DNA of 40,759 nucleotides, taken from the IMG/VR virus record IMGVR_UViG_3300028653_000004, positions 1 to 40,759 of that record; one strand, 5' to 3'. Below, piece after piece: positions 25,365 to 32,901 of the stretch; the first letter of the stretch is position 1; each line of letters starts with the position of its first letter. The notes beneath the pieces were generated by a model. That model saw nothing but the letters and a program-made list of their open reading frames with translations. It was not told where the DNA came from and searched no databases. The position numbers and the translations under genes are program-made. Source of the DNA: a virus.

Positions 25365-27146
25365 TTATTTCTTATTACTTTTTCCGACCGTTACACCGGT
25401 CTTGCGTTGAGTGGTAGCAGCAACCGCGCCTTCAGGAGAGGTCATGGACGCACCGCGCTGTTGCGGCGCGGTCATCGGCATCGTTTCGCCGCTCTCGCCA
25501 TTCGAGTTCATCATGGCGAGTTCCGGATTGCTGGCGTCCGCTCCCGCGCCGGTCCCGCCGGCGGCGGCGGCCGCGTTAGCCTGGTCATTCTGTGCAGCGG
25601 CGGCAAGGATTTGGTGCAGAAGACCCGGCTGACGCGAGATTTCGACGCCAAAGATGGGGTCTTCGAGCTCCTTTTTCATCAATTTCTGCTCTTCGGTCGG
25701 AGAAGGAATACCCAAATTCTTCTGCGTGGTCGACATCGACTGCAACTTCGAATTGAATTTATTGATTTCCTCAGTGACATCGCGCAGCATGACTGAGGAA
25801 ATGAACACGTCGACGCGATAATTTCCGCCAATCAGGATGCTTGCTTTCGGAATCTTCTTCTCCGCCAGGATAAGGATGTTGCGGTTCAGCGTTTCGAGCG
25901 CGTTCTTCCAGAAATCCTTGCGCAGCGAGACCTTGTTGTTCACGCCCTGCATCAAAACCGAAAGCGCGCGGCCGGTCGAGGCCAGCACCGACTTCGCGCC
26001 GCCCGGGTAAAGCGCCTGGTTCTGCCCGGAGAGGTTGATGATGTCGCCCTGGATGTCCTGCTGGTAGCGCTCCAGCACAAGCGGGTTGGCCGAGCGCGGC
26101 ATCGCGTTCAACTCCGCCTCATCATTAAAGTTGTAGAGCGAGCCGACGCCGGTTTCGATAACCGAGTAATTGTCCAGGTTCTTGCCCCACAGAGAGGTGA
26201 AGGCAACCTGACGGATGATGTCTTCCTCGTTCGACTTCGATTCGTTGTACGCAACCTGCGCGTCCAGGAGGTTCTCAATGTCCGAAGTGCCGCCCGGTTC
26301 GCCCGGGACGTGACAGTTCGGAATGAGGTACCCGGGAAGGAACCCGTACCCGTGTTCGTAAAAGTCCACAATGATAACCTTGCCGCCGTCGCCCTTCAAA
26401 CGAGTCTCAAAATAAGTGTCGTCATAGTATTCCTCAACGCAGTACATGTCCTGGCCAAGGTTGACCGAACGGGTCCAAGACTTGCTGTTGGCGTTCGCCG
26501 GCATCTGCTGCGTGACAACGCGCATCGGTTTGATGGAGTCCAATTTAATGCCGCGCTCCTTGAGCTGCTTGTCGTACTTCTTGGCAAAGGTGGCCGGATT
26601 AATGTAGTAGGTGTTGATGAACCCTTCCATCTCGTTGAAATTAGAGTCCTTCCAAATCGGGCGGATGTTCTCCGGGTTCTCGATGTTGTTGTAGCGAATG
26701 ATTTTCGAATCCGCATCCCAAACGGGGCCGAAGAGAAACGACACGCCGGTCAACGAGCCGCAGCGCGCGCCCTTCTGAAAGGTAAGGCCGAATTTATTAA
26801 CGCGGTGAATCTCCCCAAGGAACTGGTCAATGCCTTCCGAACGCACGCGCTCGACATCGTCCGAGGTGTCGCGCGGCGTCGAGTGGCACTCCGGCGTTTC
26901 GTTAGCCAAAAAAGCCGTCATGTTTTCCACGACAGTGAAGCAATAATTGAAGACGCGCATGACCCCGTTCCCCTCCTTACGATACGACCAGTGCTTGCCT
27001 TTATAAAACTCGCGCAACTTCTCGGACCCGACGTAAATCCCGTCACCGTTCACAAAGCGGGAGGCCGCAGTCTCGAGCTGCTGGCTCATGTCGTCAATGT
27101 AATCGGACAATTCCTTCTCGGTCGGGTTACTGATAAATACGCTCAT
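25365..27146 (-). CDS. Portal protein (593 aa)
   Basis: Size, position directly after the terminase gene, and a mixed alpha-beta make-up fit portals of short-tailed and N4-like phages. Typical segments include an N-terminal RFVNGDGIYVGSEKLREFYKG and a central GARCGSLTGVSFLFGPVW. A helical C-terminal region includes LASTGRALSVLMQGVNNKVSLRKD. The tail is disordered and Met/Gly/Gln rich. It forms the vertex ring through which DNA is packaged and ejected. Confidence 0.75.
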   Translation of the reverse strand: MSVFISNPTEKELSDYIDDMSQQLETAASRFVNGDGIYVGSEKLREFYKGKHWSYRKEGNGVMRVFNYCFTVVENMTAFLANETPECHSTPRDTSDDVERVRSEGIDQFLGEIHRVNKFGLTFQKGARCGSLTGVSFLFGPVWDADSKIIRYNNIENPENIRPIWKDSNFNEMEGFINTYYINPATFAKKYDKQLKERGIKLDSIKPMRVVTQQMPANANSKSWTRSVNLGQDMYCVEEYYDDTYFETRLKGDGGKVIIVDFYEHGYGFLPGYLIPNCHVPGEPGGTSDIENLLDAQVAYNESKSNEEDIIRQVAFTSLWGKNLDNYSVIETGVGSLYNFNDEAELNAMPRSANPLVLERYQQDIQGDIINLSGQNQALYPGGAKSVLASTGRALSVLMQGVNNKVSLRKDFWKNALETLNRNILILAEKKIPKASILIGGNYRVDVFISSVMLRDVTEEINKFNSKLQSMSTTQKNLGIPSPTEEQKLMKKELEDPIFGVEISRQPGLLHQILAAAAQNDQANAAAAAGGTGAGADASNPELAMMNSNGESGETMPMTAPQQRGASMTSPEGAVAATTQRKTGVTVGKSNKK

Positions 27147-27155
27147 AATTTATTT

Positions 27156-28880
27156 TTAATTCCTACCCATTATTTGATTATACCTCCCCGAGGGATTTAG
27201 GCCAATGGTCTGTTTGACGTTTTTGGGAATCTTTTTCTCCAGGTACCAAATACCCATACCAAGACACATGACCGCGTCCTGCACCAACCCCTTATCATTT
27301 CCAACCTGGTATGCGCCAAGCTGCTCTTCCAGCTCCTCAATAAAGTACGAGCCAAGCTTCCCAAAACCGGGGTTCTCTTCGACGGTGTCGCCGGTTACGG
27401 GGTCGACTTTATACACACGCTTGTCGTTCAAGACGGCGTGGAGCGAGGCAAGCATTTGGTCCTTCTGGTCCGCGTGCGAATCGAACGGAATCGGGTGCAG
27501 GTCGAAGAGCATTTTTTTCACCATGACCCCGCCCATCGAGTTCGTGTCCATGATGAAGCGCACCGGCTCCCACTCGACGTTGCCCTCCCCGTCCTTTGAA
27601 CCCGCGCCGCCAAAGTTCTGATAGATAATCCGGAGCGTCGCGAGCTGCATGGCCGGCGAGCCGCCGGTCACGGTTTCGTGATGGACGATGGAGATTTTAT
27701 TTTCCATCACATAGTCGGTCCAATCGAGGACCATAAACCACGACGGGTCGCCTGTATCCGACATGCCCCAATCGGCCATGAGCAGATACTTCCGCCCCTT
27801 CACGCCAACTTCTAATTTCGAAAGGCTCCACTCGGTCGCGCGTTCAAAAACTTTAGCAACCACTTCGAGCGCGAAGAAGCGCTTGCCGATGGAAATAAAT
27901 TTGCCCTCAATCATCTGCCGGTACTTCTGAACGTCGGTCGAGCGAATTTCCTCTTTCGCTTTTTCGCGCTGCTCGGGGTGAATGTATTTGTTGTGGTCGA
28001 GCCCGATGTTCGCCAGCGCAAAATATCCTTTCTGTAATTTGAGTCCCTGCTTCACCAGACGATGATACGCCTGGTGCGATGGCTTTTCGACTTCCGGCGA
28101 GGAGACCAAATCGAAGCAGTAGCCGTAGCGGATTAAGCGCGAGAGCAACATGGCAATTTCAGTTTGGAGGTGAAGCGACTGCGCGCATTCGTCAAAGGAA
28201 ATATAGCCGAACTGCTCACCGGCGCGGGCTGTGGCTTTGTCCTGGGACGCCGACTTCGAATAGAAAATCGCGCCGTTCCCGAAGCGGATTTCGCCCTCAT
28301 TCGAGTTCGCGCCAACCTGAAAACCGATGATGCAGTCGTGCAGTTTATTGACCTTCGTTACATCATTAATCGGGTCATAAAACACCAATTCTCCGCGTAA
28401 AATGCGCTGAACGTACTCGTAGCACTTGGCCGACTGGTCGCCGTGCGGCGAGATGTTCAGGGTCTTATATTCCGCAATGTCCAGGTGCTCAGCGGAGACG
28501 CGCAGACCAATTTTATAGAAGAGCGACCAAATGTGTTTGAGCGCCGTCATAAACGTCTTGCCGATTTGGTTCGCGGTCGCCAGGATGTGTTTGGAAATCT
28601 TTTCAAAAATCAAATCCACGTCTTCATCAAAATTCTCCGGGCCATTAAAACAGATACCCTTCTGACGCAGCAGCTCTTTGCACTTTTCTTTCTGCGTCTT
28701 GGTCGTGGCCCACAGCCATATTTTCTGCTCGTCGTATAAATCAATGCCAAGAATTTCTTTAATAAAATAAACCGGGTCCATGCGCCCGCGAGCGATGACC
28801 TCAATAATCTTGAGCTGTTCGTTAATTAGTCCCGACGGCTGCTCCCTCAATTCCTGGAGCATCTTCAGCGGCAGTTCCAT
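27156..28880 (-). CDS. terL: Terminase large subunit (574 aa)
   Basis: This packaging motor has both expected domains. ATPase: Walker A ANQIGKT (Lys108, Thr109 region) and Walker B YISFDEC with Asp230/Glu231. Nuclease: MADWGMSDTGD (Asp370), FIMDTNSMGG (Asp445) and LVQDAVM (Asp535), the usual RNase H-fold acids. It cuts concatemers and drives DNA into the portal. The start at 28880 overlaps the upstream gene by 59 bases; a later ATG at 28862 is possible. It heads the late structural operon with its small partner. Confidence 0.9.
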   Translation of the reverse strand: MELPLKMLQELREQPSGLINEQLKIIEVIARGRMDPVYFIKEILGIDLYDEQKIWLWATTKTQKEKCKELLRQKGICFNGPENFDEDVDLIFEKISKHILATANQIGKTFMTALKHIWSLFYKIGLRVSAEHLDIAEYKTLNISPHGDQSAKCYEYVQRILRGELVFYDPINDVTKVNKLHDCIIGFQVGANSNEGEIRFGNGAIFYSKSASQDKATARAGEQFGYISFDECAQSLHLQTEIAMLLSRLIRYGYCFDLVSSPEVEKPSHQAYHRLVKQGLKLQKGYFALANIGLDHNKYIHPEQREKAKEEIRSTDVQKYRQMIEGKFISIGKRFFALEVVAKVFERATEWSLSKLEVGVKGRKYLLMADWGMSDTGDPSWFMVLDWTDYVMENKISIVHHETVTGGSPAMQLATLRIIYQNFGGAGSKDGEGNVEWEPVRFIMDTNSMGGVMVKKMLFDLHPIPFDSHADQKDQMLASLHAVLNDKRVYKVDPVTGDTVEENPGFGKLGSYFIEELEEQLGAYQVGNDKGLVQDAVMCLGMGIWYLEKKIPKNVKQTIGLNPSGRYNQIMGRN

Positions 28881-29448
28881 GTGTTTGCTTCATTACTTCA
28901 ACATCGCGCATAGTGAACTCCCCCGACATTGCCGAGCGTAAAAGCTTGGCGAAGAGTCCGACCGATTCACGCTTCTCAGCGTGCGCTTTGATGGAAATCT
29001 TTTTCTCTTCCTGAATCTTGCCCCACACATTCGTCGCCACCGCGAGCGCAAAATACTTTTCCTTGATGTCCGCGTCTTCCGGACTCTGCATGATGGTGGA
29101 CGCGTTATCAACAAGTTGCGCAACGGTGCCGCGGAGCGATTCCTCGAGCTGCACCAGCGTGGCCTCGCGCTTGTTTACAATGCGGTCGACCGCGGCCGAA
29201 CCCTCCGTCCGCAGTTCCAGGTCCCGCTCTTTGTTGCGCTCCTGTTCGAGCCGGCGCGTGGCGCGTTGCGTATAATTCAAAAACGCGGCAAATTTAATCT
29301 GCGGCTCGTCCGGCAGAATCAAGGCCATCCACTTTTTGAAAACCCATTCCTTCGTCTTCTTCTTACGATATTTTTCGTACAGGACAAGCAGTTCCGTGAA
29401 GTGCGGCTCCTTCTGTTCGAGAGGAAGATTTTGCGGGGCATCAGTCAT
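28822..29448 (-). CDS. Probable terminase small subunit (208 aa)
   Basis: First late gene, overlapping terL. The middle is a long charged coiled coil (TRRLEQERNKERDLELR..REATLVQLEESL), a common oligomerisation feature of small terminase subunits, which recognise phage DNA and feed it to TerL. No clear HTH is visible, so the call rests on position and coil. The ATG lies exactly at the predicted start of transcription, so the mRNA may be leaderless. Confidence 0.5.
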   Translation of the reverse strand: MTDAPQNLPLEQKEPHFTELLVLYEKYRKKKTKEWVFKKWMALILPDEPQIKFAAFLNYTQRATRRLEQERNKERDLELRTEGSAAVDRIVNKREATLVQLEESLRGTVAQLVDNASTIMQSPEDADIKEKYFALAVATNVWGKIQEEKKISIKAHAEKRESVGLFAKLLRSAMSGEFTMRDVEVMKQTHGTAAEDAPGIEGAAVGTN

Positions 29449-29454
29449 GCGTCA

Positions 29455-29483
29455 ACTATAACACACGCGTGTCCACTTTAAAA
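29455..29483 (-). promoter_or_regulatory. Late promoter for terminase operon
   Basis: On the minus strand TTTAAA (or TTTTAA) lies 16-17 bases upstream of TATAGT, whose spacing puts the start of transcription on the terminase ATG at 29448. The spacer holds GTGGACACGCGT, also present at the scaffold promoter, and TTTAAAGTG, shared with two plus-strand promoters. Confidence 0.5.
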
Positions 29484-29540
29484 CCAGTGGCTCACCCGCG
29501 CTCAACATCTTTTACCGGTCCGTTTGTTGCTTCCTAAAAG

Positions 29541-29560
29541 TTATCCACAGGTTATCCCCA
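29541..29560. promoter_or_regulatory. Paired DnaA boxes
   Basis: TTATCCACA (29541-29549) and TTATCCCCA (29552-29560, one mismatch) lie two bases apart on the same strand. They are close to the late promoter, suggesting DnaA may affect both replication and late transcription. Confidence 0.6.
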
Positions 29561-29589
29561 GGATGTGCACAACTTCTCCTTCCCAGCCC

Positions 29590-29618
29590 TTGAACCGGAC
29601 GCCGGGGCGCGGTATGAT
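29590..29618 (+). promoter_or_regulatory. Sigma-70-type promoter
   Basis: TTGAAC, 17 bases, TATGAT, with GG before the -10. Transcription would start near 29625, just before a GTTC-CAAA-GAAC inverted repeat (29630-29641), possibly an operator. A hairpin terminator follows at 29703-29730, so this makes either a short RNA or a read-through transcript of the large RNA downstream. Confidence 0.6.
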
Positions 29619-29702
29619 AGAAGAGTTCCGTTCCAAAGAACACCAAAAAACTATGAATCACTTGTATGCCTAAAAATCATCTGGCCGCAGGACAAACAAA
29701 AA

Positions 29703-29730
29703 CACCGACCTTTGCAGGTGCGGTGCTTTT
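29703..29730. terminator. Hairpin terminator
   Basis: CACCGACC (29703-29710) pairs with GGTGCGGTG (29717-29725) with one bulge. CTTTT follows on the plus strand, and a longer U-run (TTTTTGTTTGT) follows on the minus strand, so it is stronger in the minus direction. Confidence 0.6.
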
Positions 29731-29821
29731 GGCGTTCCAAGGCATCAAAAACTACGAACGTCAGGGACTATGACCCCCTAACAAATCCACTATAGCACAC
29801 GAACAGAAACCGAACAAGTAG

Positions 29822-29830
29822 TTATCCACA
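29822..29830. promoter_or_regulatory. DnaA box
   Basis: Exact TTATCCACA just before the large structured RNA region. Confidence 0.55.
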
Positions 29831-29839
29831 GTTCAAATC

Positions 29840-30600
29840 ATGTTTGGGGCGAGGCAATACGAGTCTGCTTGCAGACGAGTTGAAACCAACCCCCTCTCCA
29901 AACACGCTTTGAACCGGAACGCATGGCGGGGGAGAACCAGTATCTCCGGGCGACGGATGTCGCCTGTGGATAGCCCCGCGCCACGCGCGCCGATTCGAGC
30001 GAGAACAACTGACCAACATCCCTAAAATGAGTTAGGGGGCCGCTGCACCACGCTTGGGTACGCCTCCAAAGAGCCCTGCAACGCGGGGAGACAATGTCGG
30101 GAGACCGAGTCAGATAATTAGAGCGGGCGGTCGTGCTCCAAAGCTTATTGCGCGACCGACCCGCTCCCCAGTAGTCGTAAGGAGAGTCCGCTATTCCCCT
30201 CTGATAGGGGTCAAAATCCAGCCATTCTGAGGGTCCGCGGAAACGCCGCGGGCCCACGACCACCGCCTCGGGCCGAAAGGCCGGGTTCATAGGTCCATCA
30301 TTACGCCGGCACGGCTGCCGGTAGGAAAGCCAGACGAGGTCTGACGCTTCCCTAAGCGCGCTACAACGAGACCAGAGCGCGCGGTCCCACGAGACCAGAG
30401 ACCTAAACTGCACCACGCACAGAGCCGCCCCACGGGCTTGCAGTTGCCGGACATAACGCGTCCGGCTCACAACCTTCGAAACGCTGGAGAATCCTTACGA
30501 AAGCTTTAAACGCGCCACGATTATTTCCGCTCGCCACGGGAATAAAACGGCGCGGGGATTCTCGCTGCTCACAACACGAACGCGCCCATTGGGCTTATTT
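29840..30600 (+). ncRNA. Large ornate structured noncoding RNA (about 750 nt)
   Basis: No convincing gene lies here; the one long minus-strand frame is arginine, serine and tryptophan-rich nonsense. Hairpins follow one another: GTCTG(CTTG)CAGAC, GGCGAC(GGAT)GTCGCC, CCCTAA/TTAGGG, TCGG(GAGA)CCGA, GAGCGGG/CCCGCTC with GGTCG/CGACC, CCCCT/AGGGG, GGGTCCGCGG/CCGCGGGCCC, GGCC(GAAA)GGCC, CCGGCA/TGCCGG, CAGAC/GTCTG, GCGCGCT/AGCGCGC and GCCGGAC/GTCCGGC. TTTGG-GGCG near 29852 can pair with CGCCTCCAAA near 30060. A U-G pair and two GNRA loops favour the plus strand. It resembles the GOLLD/ROOL class of giant phage RNAs; identity with either is untested. Confidence 0.65.
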
Positions 30601-30602
30601 GG

Positions 30603-30900
30603 TGACGCGGTGGAACGTTCACCCGCCTCCCGCTGGAAACGGTTGAACGCGATTGACATGATTGACGCGTGCGCTTTTTTTAGCGAGCCTGACGCGGTTA
30701 GACGCGATGGAATTATTGGCCGCGTTAAGCCGAGTTTGCGAGGTTCAAAAAAAGATTATTTGGGGAGGGTGTCTCGGGTGGTAGTCCCAACTTCGAAAGA
30801 ACATGACGTACTACCATTCACTGATATTCATCGCTATCGACGTACAAATAATTGAATAATTATAAGGGTGGGCGCGTTGAAGTGCGCGGGTTATTTGAAC
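30603..30900. other. Gene-free stretch with TGACGCG repeats
   Basis: TGACGCG occurs at 30603-30609, 30663-30669 and 30690-30696, with near copies at 30648 and 30700. They could be iteron-like protein-binding sites beside the origin. A T7 run follows at about 30675. A frame at 30589-30855 exists but lacks the usual start context. A G9 tract begins at 30901 after GGGTTATTTGAAC. Confidence 0.4.
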
Positions 30901-31021
30901 GGGGGGGGGAGTATCAGTCTAAGCCCCCGCGTCCATAATGCACACACATGCACACGTTCCCGCGCTCAATGGCTCCCGCGTACGTACAGCGTGCGCGTGC
31001 TGCCCGCGTCAATCACGCTGC

Positions 31022-31079
31022 AATGGTGGAGCGCTGCCGCTCCCGAACGCGTGCGGGCGTGATGTAACGCTCCACCATT
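31022..31079. repeat. 12-bp perfect inverted repeat at origin
   Basis: AATGGTGGAGCG (31022-31033) is the exact complement of CGCTCCACCATT (31068-31079), with a 34-base GC-rich interior that can fold again. It lies about 45 bases from the parS site. A role in replication initiation, or as a plus- and minus-strand RNA hairpin, is plausible. Confidence 0.7.
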
Positions 31080-31122
31080 ACGCGCTCCGCGCGAGCCTGG
31101 GGCAGATAGTGGCGTCGCAAAA

Positions 31123-31138
31123 TGTTCCACGTGAAACA
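31123..31138. promoter_or_regulatory. parS partition site
   Basis: TGTTCCACGTGAAACA is an exact match to the bacterial chromosomal parS consensus TGTTNCACGTGAAACA, a 16-bp palindrome bound by ParB. No parA or parB gene is visible in the window, so it most likely recruits host ParB. It abuts a DnaA box. Confidence 0.88.
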
Positions 31139-31139
31139 T

Positions 31140-31148
31140 TTATCCACA
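31140..31148. promoter_or_regulatory. DnaA box and AT-rich region
   Basis: TTATCCACA overlaps the end of parS by a base or two. The next 120 bases are AT-rich and end in the early promoter, as in bacterial origins where a DNA unwinding element adjoins DnaA boxes. Confidence 0.6.
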
Positions 31149-31264
31149 GGGGTCCGCGTGGTTCTGTTCGGTATTTGTTCGGCTTTATCCTTTTGGCTGT
31201 GTATATCTTTGCAAACCTTTATAATATAGCATAACTATGCGATTCTTTTCGCTATTGCATACTC

Positions 31265-31293
31265 TTGACCGGGAATAGTTTAAAGTGTATACT
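31265..31293 (+). promoter_or_regulatory. Early promoter P1
   Basis: TTGACC, 17 bases, TATACT: each hexamer matches the sigma-70 consensus at five of six positions. It drives the cassette region beginning at 31336. The spacer ends TTTAAAGTG, shared with the 34861 promoter. Confidence 0.8.
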
Positions 31294-31335
31294 AATGGAC
31301 AGGAGGCTGGAGACAGTCCCAGACCATTGACAATC

Positions 31336-31354
31336 TTGTACAGTAGAACGGGCG
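31336..31354 (+). repeat. Cassette 1 left arm
   Basis: TTGTACAGTAGAACGGGCG is the exact reverse complement of 32422-32440. The two arms bracket the three genes of cassette 1 and could pair in the mRNA. It lies about 36 bases downstream of the predicted transcription start. Confidence 0.9.
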
Positions 31355-31396
31355 CAAAACGTGCGGGGAGTATTAATACACCTTGAACACTTACGC

Positions 31397-31413
31397 CCGA
31401 GACTGAAAATATG
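31397..31413 (+). promoter_or_regulatory. Cassette leader motif, copy 1
   Basis: CCGAGACTG is followed by AAAAT and the ATG of the first gene. Copies occur before the first gene of cassettes 2, 3 and 4 at a spacing of four to six bases. It is not a Shine-Dalgarno sequence. Confidence 0.75.
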
Positions 31414-31932
31414 CAAATATTCCAAATCACGCGCCGCATCTCAATCGCTTGCGAAAGCGTCGGCACGCGCTCCGGGTTCAAACACGTTGCACGGCTCATG
31501 CTTAACGGGCGAGAGTGCGACGAAACCAAATGTTGCTATCAGAATAGAACATGGGAGCGCTATCAATTCCATGACGTTCTCAACAAACTCGTTACGGGTA
31601 CTAAGAGCCTGAACGATGATGAACGCGCCAAGTGCAAAACGTGGATTGCCAACTATGGCAAAGAGGCCCCAAAGACTGGGCGGGACCAAACAAACCGCGC
31701 GCCGCGCAAAATGGTAAAGACCGAGAGCGGCGCGCTTAAAGCGGTCGCAATGGTCGCGGCAATGGGCGACGTATTCGGCGGTTCGCGCCGGGAGTCGAAC
31801 GACTGGAAAGCGCGAATGCTCAAAGCGGGGTTACAGGGCGCGGGGCTTATAATGCCCGACGACTGGAACACGCTTTCGGAAACGGTCAAAGAGCAACGTT
31901 TGAACGCTGCCATTACCGCGCTGCGCGCTTAA
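31411..31932 (+). CDS. Hypothetical early protein (173 aa)
   Basis: First gene of cassette 1. The N-terminal half includes TRRISIACESVGTRSGFKHVARLM and a cluster ECDETKCCYQN with closely spaced cysteines. The C-terminal half is helical (LKAVAMVAAMGDVF). No family is recognised. As the first early gene behind P1 and the leader motif, it is a candidate host-takeover protein. GC-rich compared with the leader upstream. Confidence 0.65.
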   Translation: MQIFQITRRISIACESVGTRSGFKHVARLMLNGRECDETKCCYQNRTWERYQFHDVLNKLVTGTKSLNDDERAKCKTWIANYGKEAPKTGRDQTNRAPRKMVKTESGALKAVAMVAAMGDVFGGSRRESNDWKARMLKAGLQGAGLIMPDDWNTLSETVKEQRLNAAITALRA

Positions 31933-31935
31933 GAT

Positions 31936-32205
31936 ATGCACATTACCTTTTACAAGGTTATGCAATACGGAACGGCGCGCCGGTACATTACCGAAGCGCT
32001 GGAGCGGCGCGCGATTGCACGGCTCACGGGACGCCAAACAGTTACGCCGGAAGACCTCGAAGCCCTGCACGCGTTGGGCCATACCACGGAGGAGGTATTA
32101 GAAAGCGAAACGGTCGGCGCGCCGCGCTGCGAAACGTGCGGAAAAAATCATAGCGAACTCCATGCTCCCGACTGCGAATTACGCGGTCAACACGCAAGCC
32201 GCTAA
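31936..32205 (+). CDS. Hypothetical protein with C-terminal zinc knuckle (89 aa)
   Basis: The N-terminal part is helical (YITEALERRAIARLTGRQTVTPEDLEALHALG). The C-terminus CETCGKNHSELHAPDC, two cysteines spaced two apart followed by histidines and a distal Cys, could bind a metal. It follows the previous stop by three bases with T at -1. Function unknown. Confidence 0.6.
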   Translation: MHITFYKVMQYGTARRYITEALERRAIARLTGRQTVTPEDLEALHALGHTTEEVLESETVGAPRCETCGKNHSELHAPDCELRGQHASR

Positions 32206-32209
32206 ACCT

Positions 32210-32410
32210 ATGTCTGATTGCACGAAAGACCTCGAGCATCTATTCATTGAACTCGAGCGGCAAGGCTGGCGCGTCCGGCGCGGCAAACATTACTTTGTCT
32301 ACCCGCCGGATAAAACGCTCTCACCCGTTTCAATTCCGATAACAACATCGCGTTATCGCTCATTCCAAAACACGCTGGCACGCCTACGGGCGCGCGGCGC
32401 TAAAGTTTAA
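32210..32410 (+). CDS. HicA-like protein (66 aa)
   Basis: The 66-residue protein has the HicA/YcfA double-stranded RNA-binding-like fold pattern: an N-terminal helix (LEHLFIELERQGW), RRGKHYFVYPP with His27 where HicA toxins have their active histidine, a second strand pair, and SFQNTLARLRARG. HicA toxins cleave mRNA and are blocked by HicB. No HicB candidate lies beside it. Similar lone phage proteins exist. It could be an RNA-binding regulator or an mRNA interferase that degrades host transcripts. Last gene of cassette 1. Confidence 0.62.
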   Translation: MSDCTKDLEHLFIELERQGWRVRRGKHYFVYPPDKTLSPVSIPITTSRYRSFQNTLARLRARGAKV

Positions 32411-32421
32411 ACAAACTCCCC

Positions 32422-32462
32422 CGCCCGTTCTACTGTACAACTTAAGCAAGCCAACACGGGCG
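32422..32462 (+). repeat. Cassette 1 right arm joined to cassette 2 left arm
   Basis: CGCCCGTTCTACTGTACAA (32422-32440) is the exact complement of 31336-31354. One base later, 32442-32462 begins the left arm of cassette 2, which is complementary to 33450-33470 at 20 of 21 positions. The two inner halves CGCCCGT and ACGGGCG can also form a local hairpin, an alternative to the long-range pairings. Confidence 0.88.
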
Positions 32463-32500
32463 ATTCACGCGCGGGGACTTTTACCCTAAACCAAAATCGT

Positions 32501-32516
32501 CCGAGACTGGAATATG
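32501..32516 (+). promoter_or_regulatory. Cassette leader motif, copy 2
   Basis: CCGAGACTGGAAT then ATG. Ten of eleven bases are complementary to TTTCCAGTCTC at 35003-35013. Confidence 0.75.
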
Positions 32517-32897
32517 AAAACGAAAACATCAATCGAAATTGCAAACGAATTCGACATTGAAAGCCACTTGACCGATTGCGACATCTCATACCGCGGCGGG
32601 TTTTTCCGCTGCAATGTCCGGGAACTCTTTCCGAACGTAGATGATGCGATAATGGGAGCCGCTCAGAACTATCTTGGCGGCGGCATTGCGGGAGCTATAC
32701 AGGCCCGCGCGATGTTCACGCCGGATGAACTGAATGCTAAAGAGCTGGAAATTTTCGATGCTCTTAAGCCGCGCATGATTCAGTTTTTCTATAACGTCAA
32801 CAACGGCGGCGGCGATGATTACATGCAAGCCGAGGTTACCGGCGCGGATGCCGGCGGACTTGCCGCCGTTCAAAGAATGCCGGTAAGCGCGTACTAA
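32514..32897 (+). CDS. Hypothetical protein (127 aa)
   Basis: First gene of cassette 2. It has a hydrophobic central stretch (AAQNYLGGGIAGAIQ) and an acidic C-terminal part rich in Gly and Asn (NNGGGDDYMQAEVTGADAGG). No family is recognised; a cytosolic protein is likely, since no clear membrane helix is present. Expressed early, from P1 or its own processed message. Confidence 0.6.
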   Translation: MKTKTSIEIANEFDIESHLTDCDISYRGGFFRCNVRELFPNVDDAIMGAAQNYLGGGIAGAIQARAMFTPDELNAKELEIFDALKPRMIQFFYNVNNGGGDDYMQAEVTGADAGGLAAVQRMPVSAY

Positions 32898-32901
32898 CCC
32901 T

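Noticed and set aside
29838-30470. 210-aa minus-strand open frame over the giant RNA region
   Set aside because: Arg/Ser/Trp-rich, no domain, poor start context, and the DNA is dominated by hairpins.
30589-30855. 88-aa plus frame in the origin region
   Set aside because: Starts at TTG without the T-ATG context, no family pattern, and crosses a T7 run and repeat motifs.
30868-31234. Two overlapping plus frames over the inverted repeat and parS
   Set aside because: Low-complexity product and overlap with regulatory sites; no gene context.
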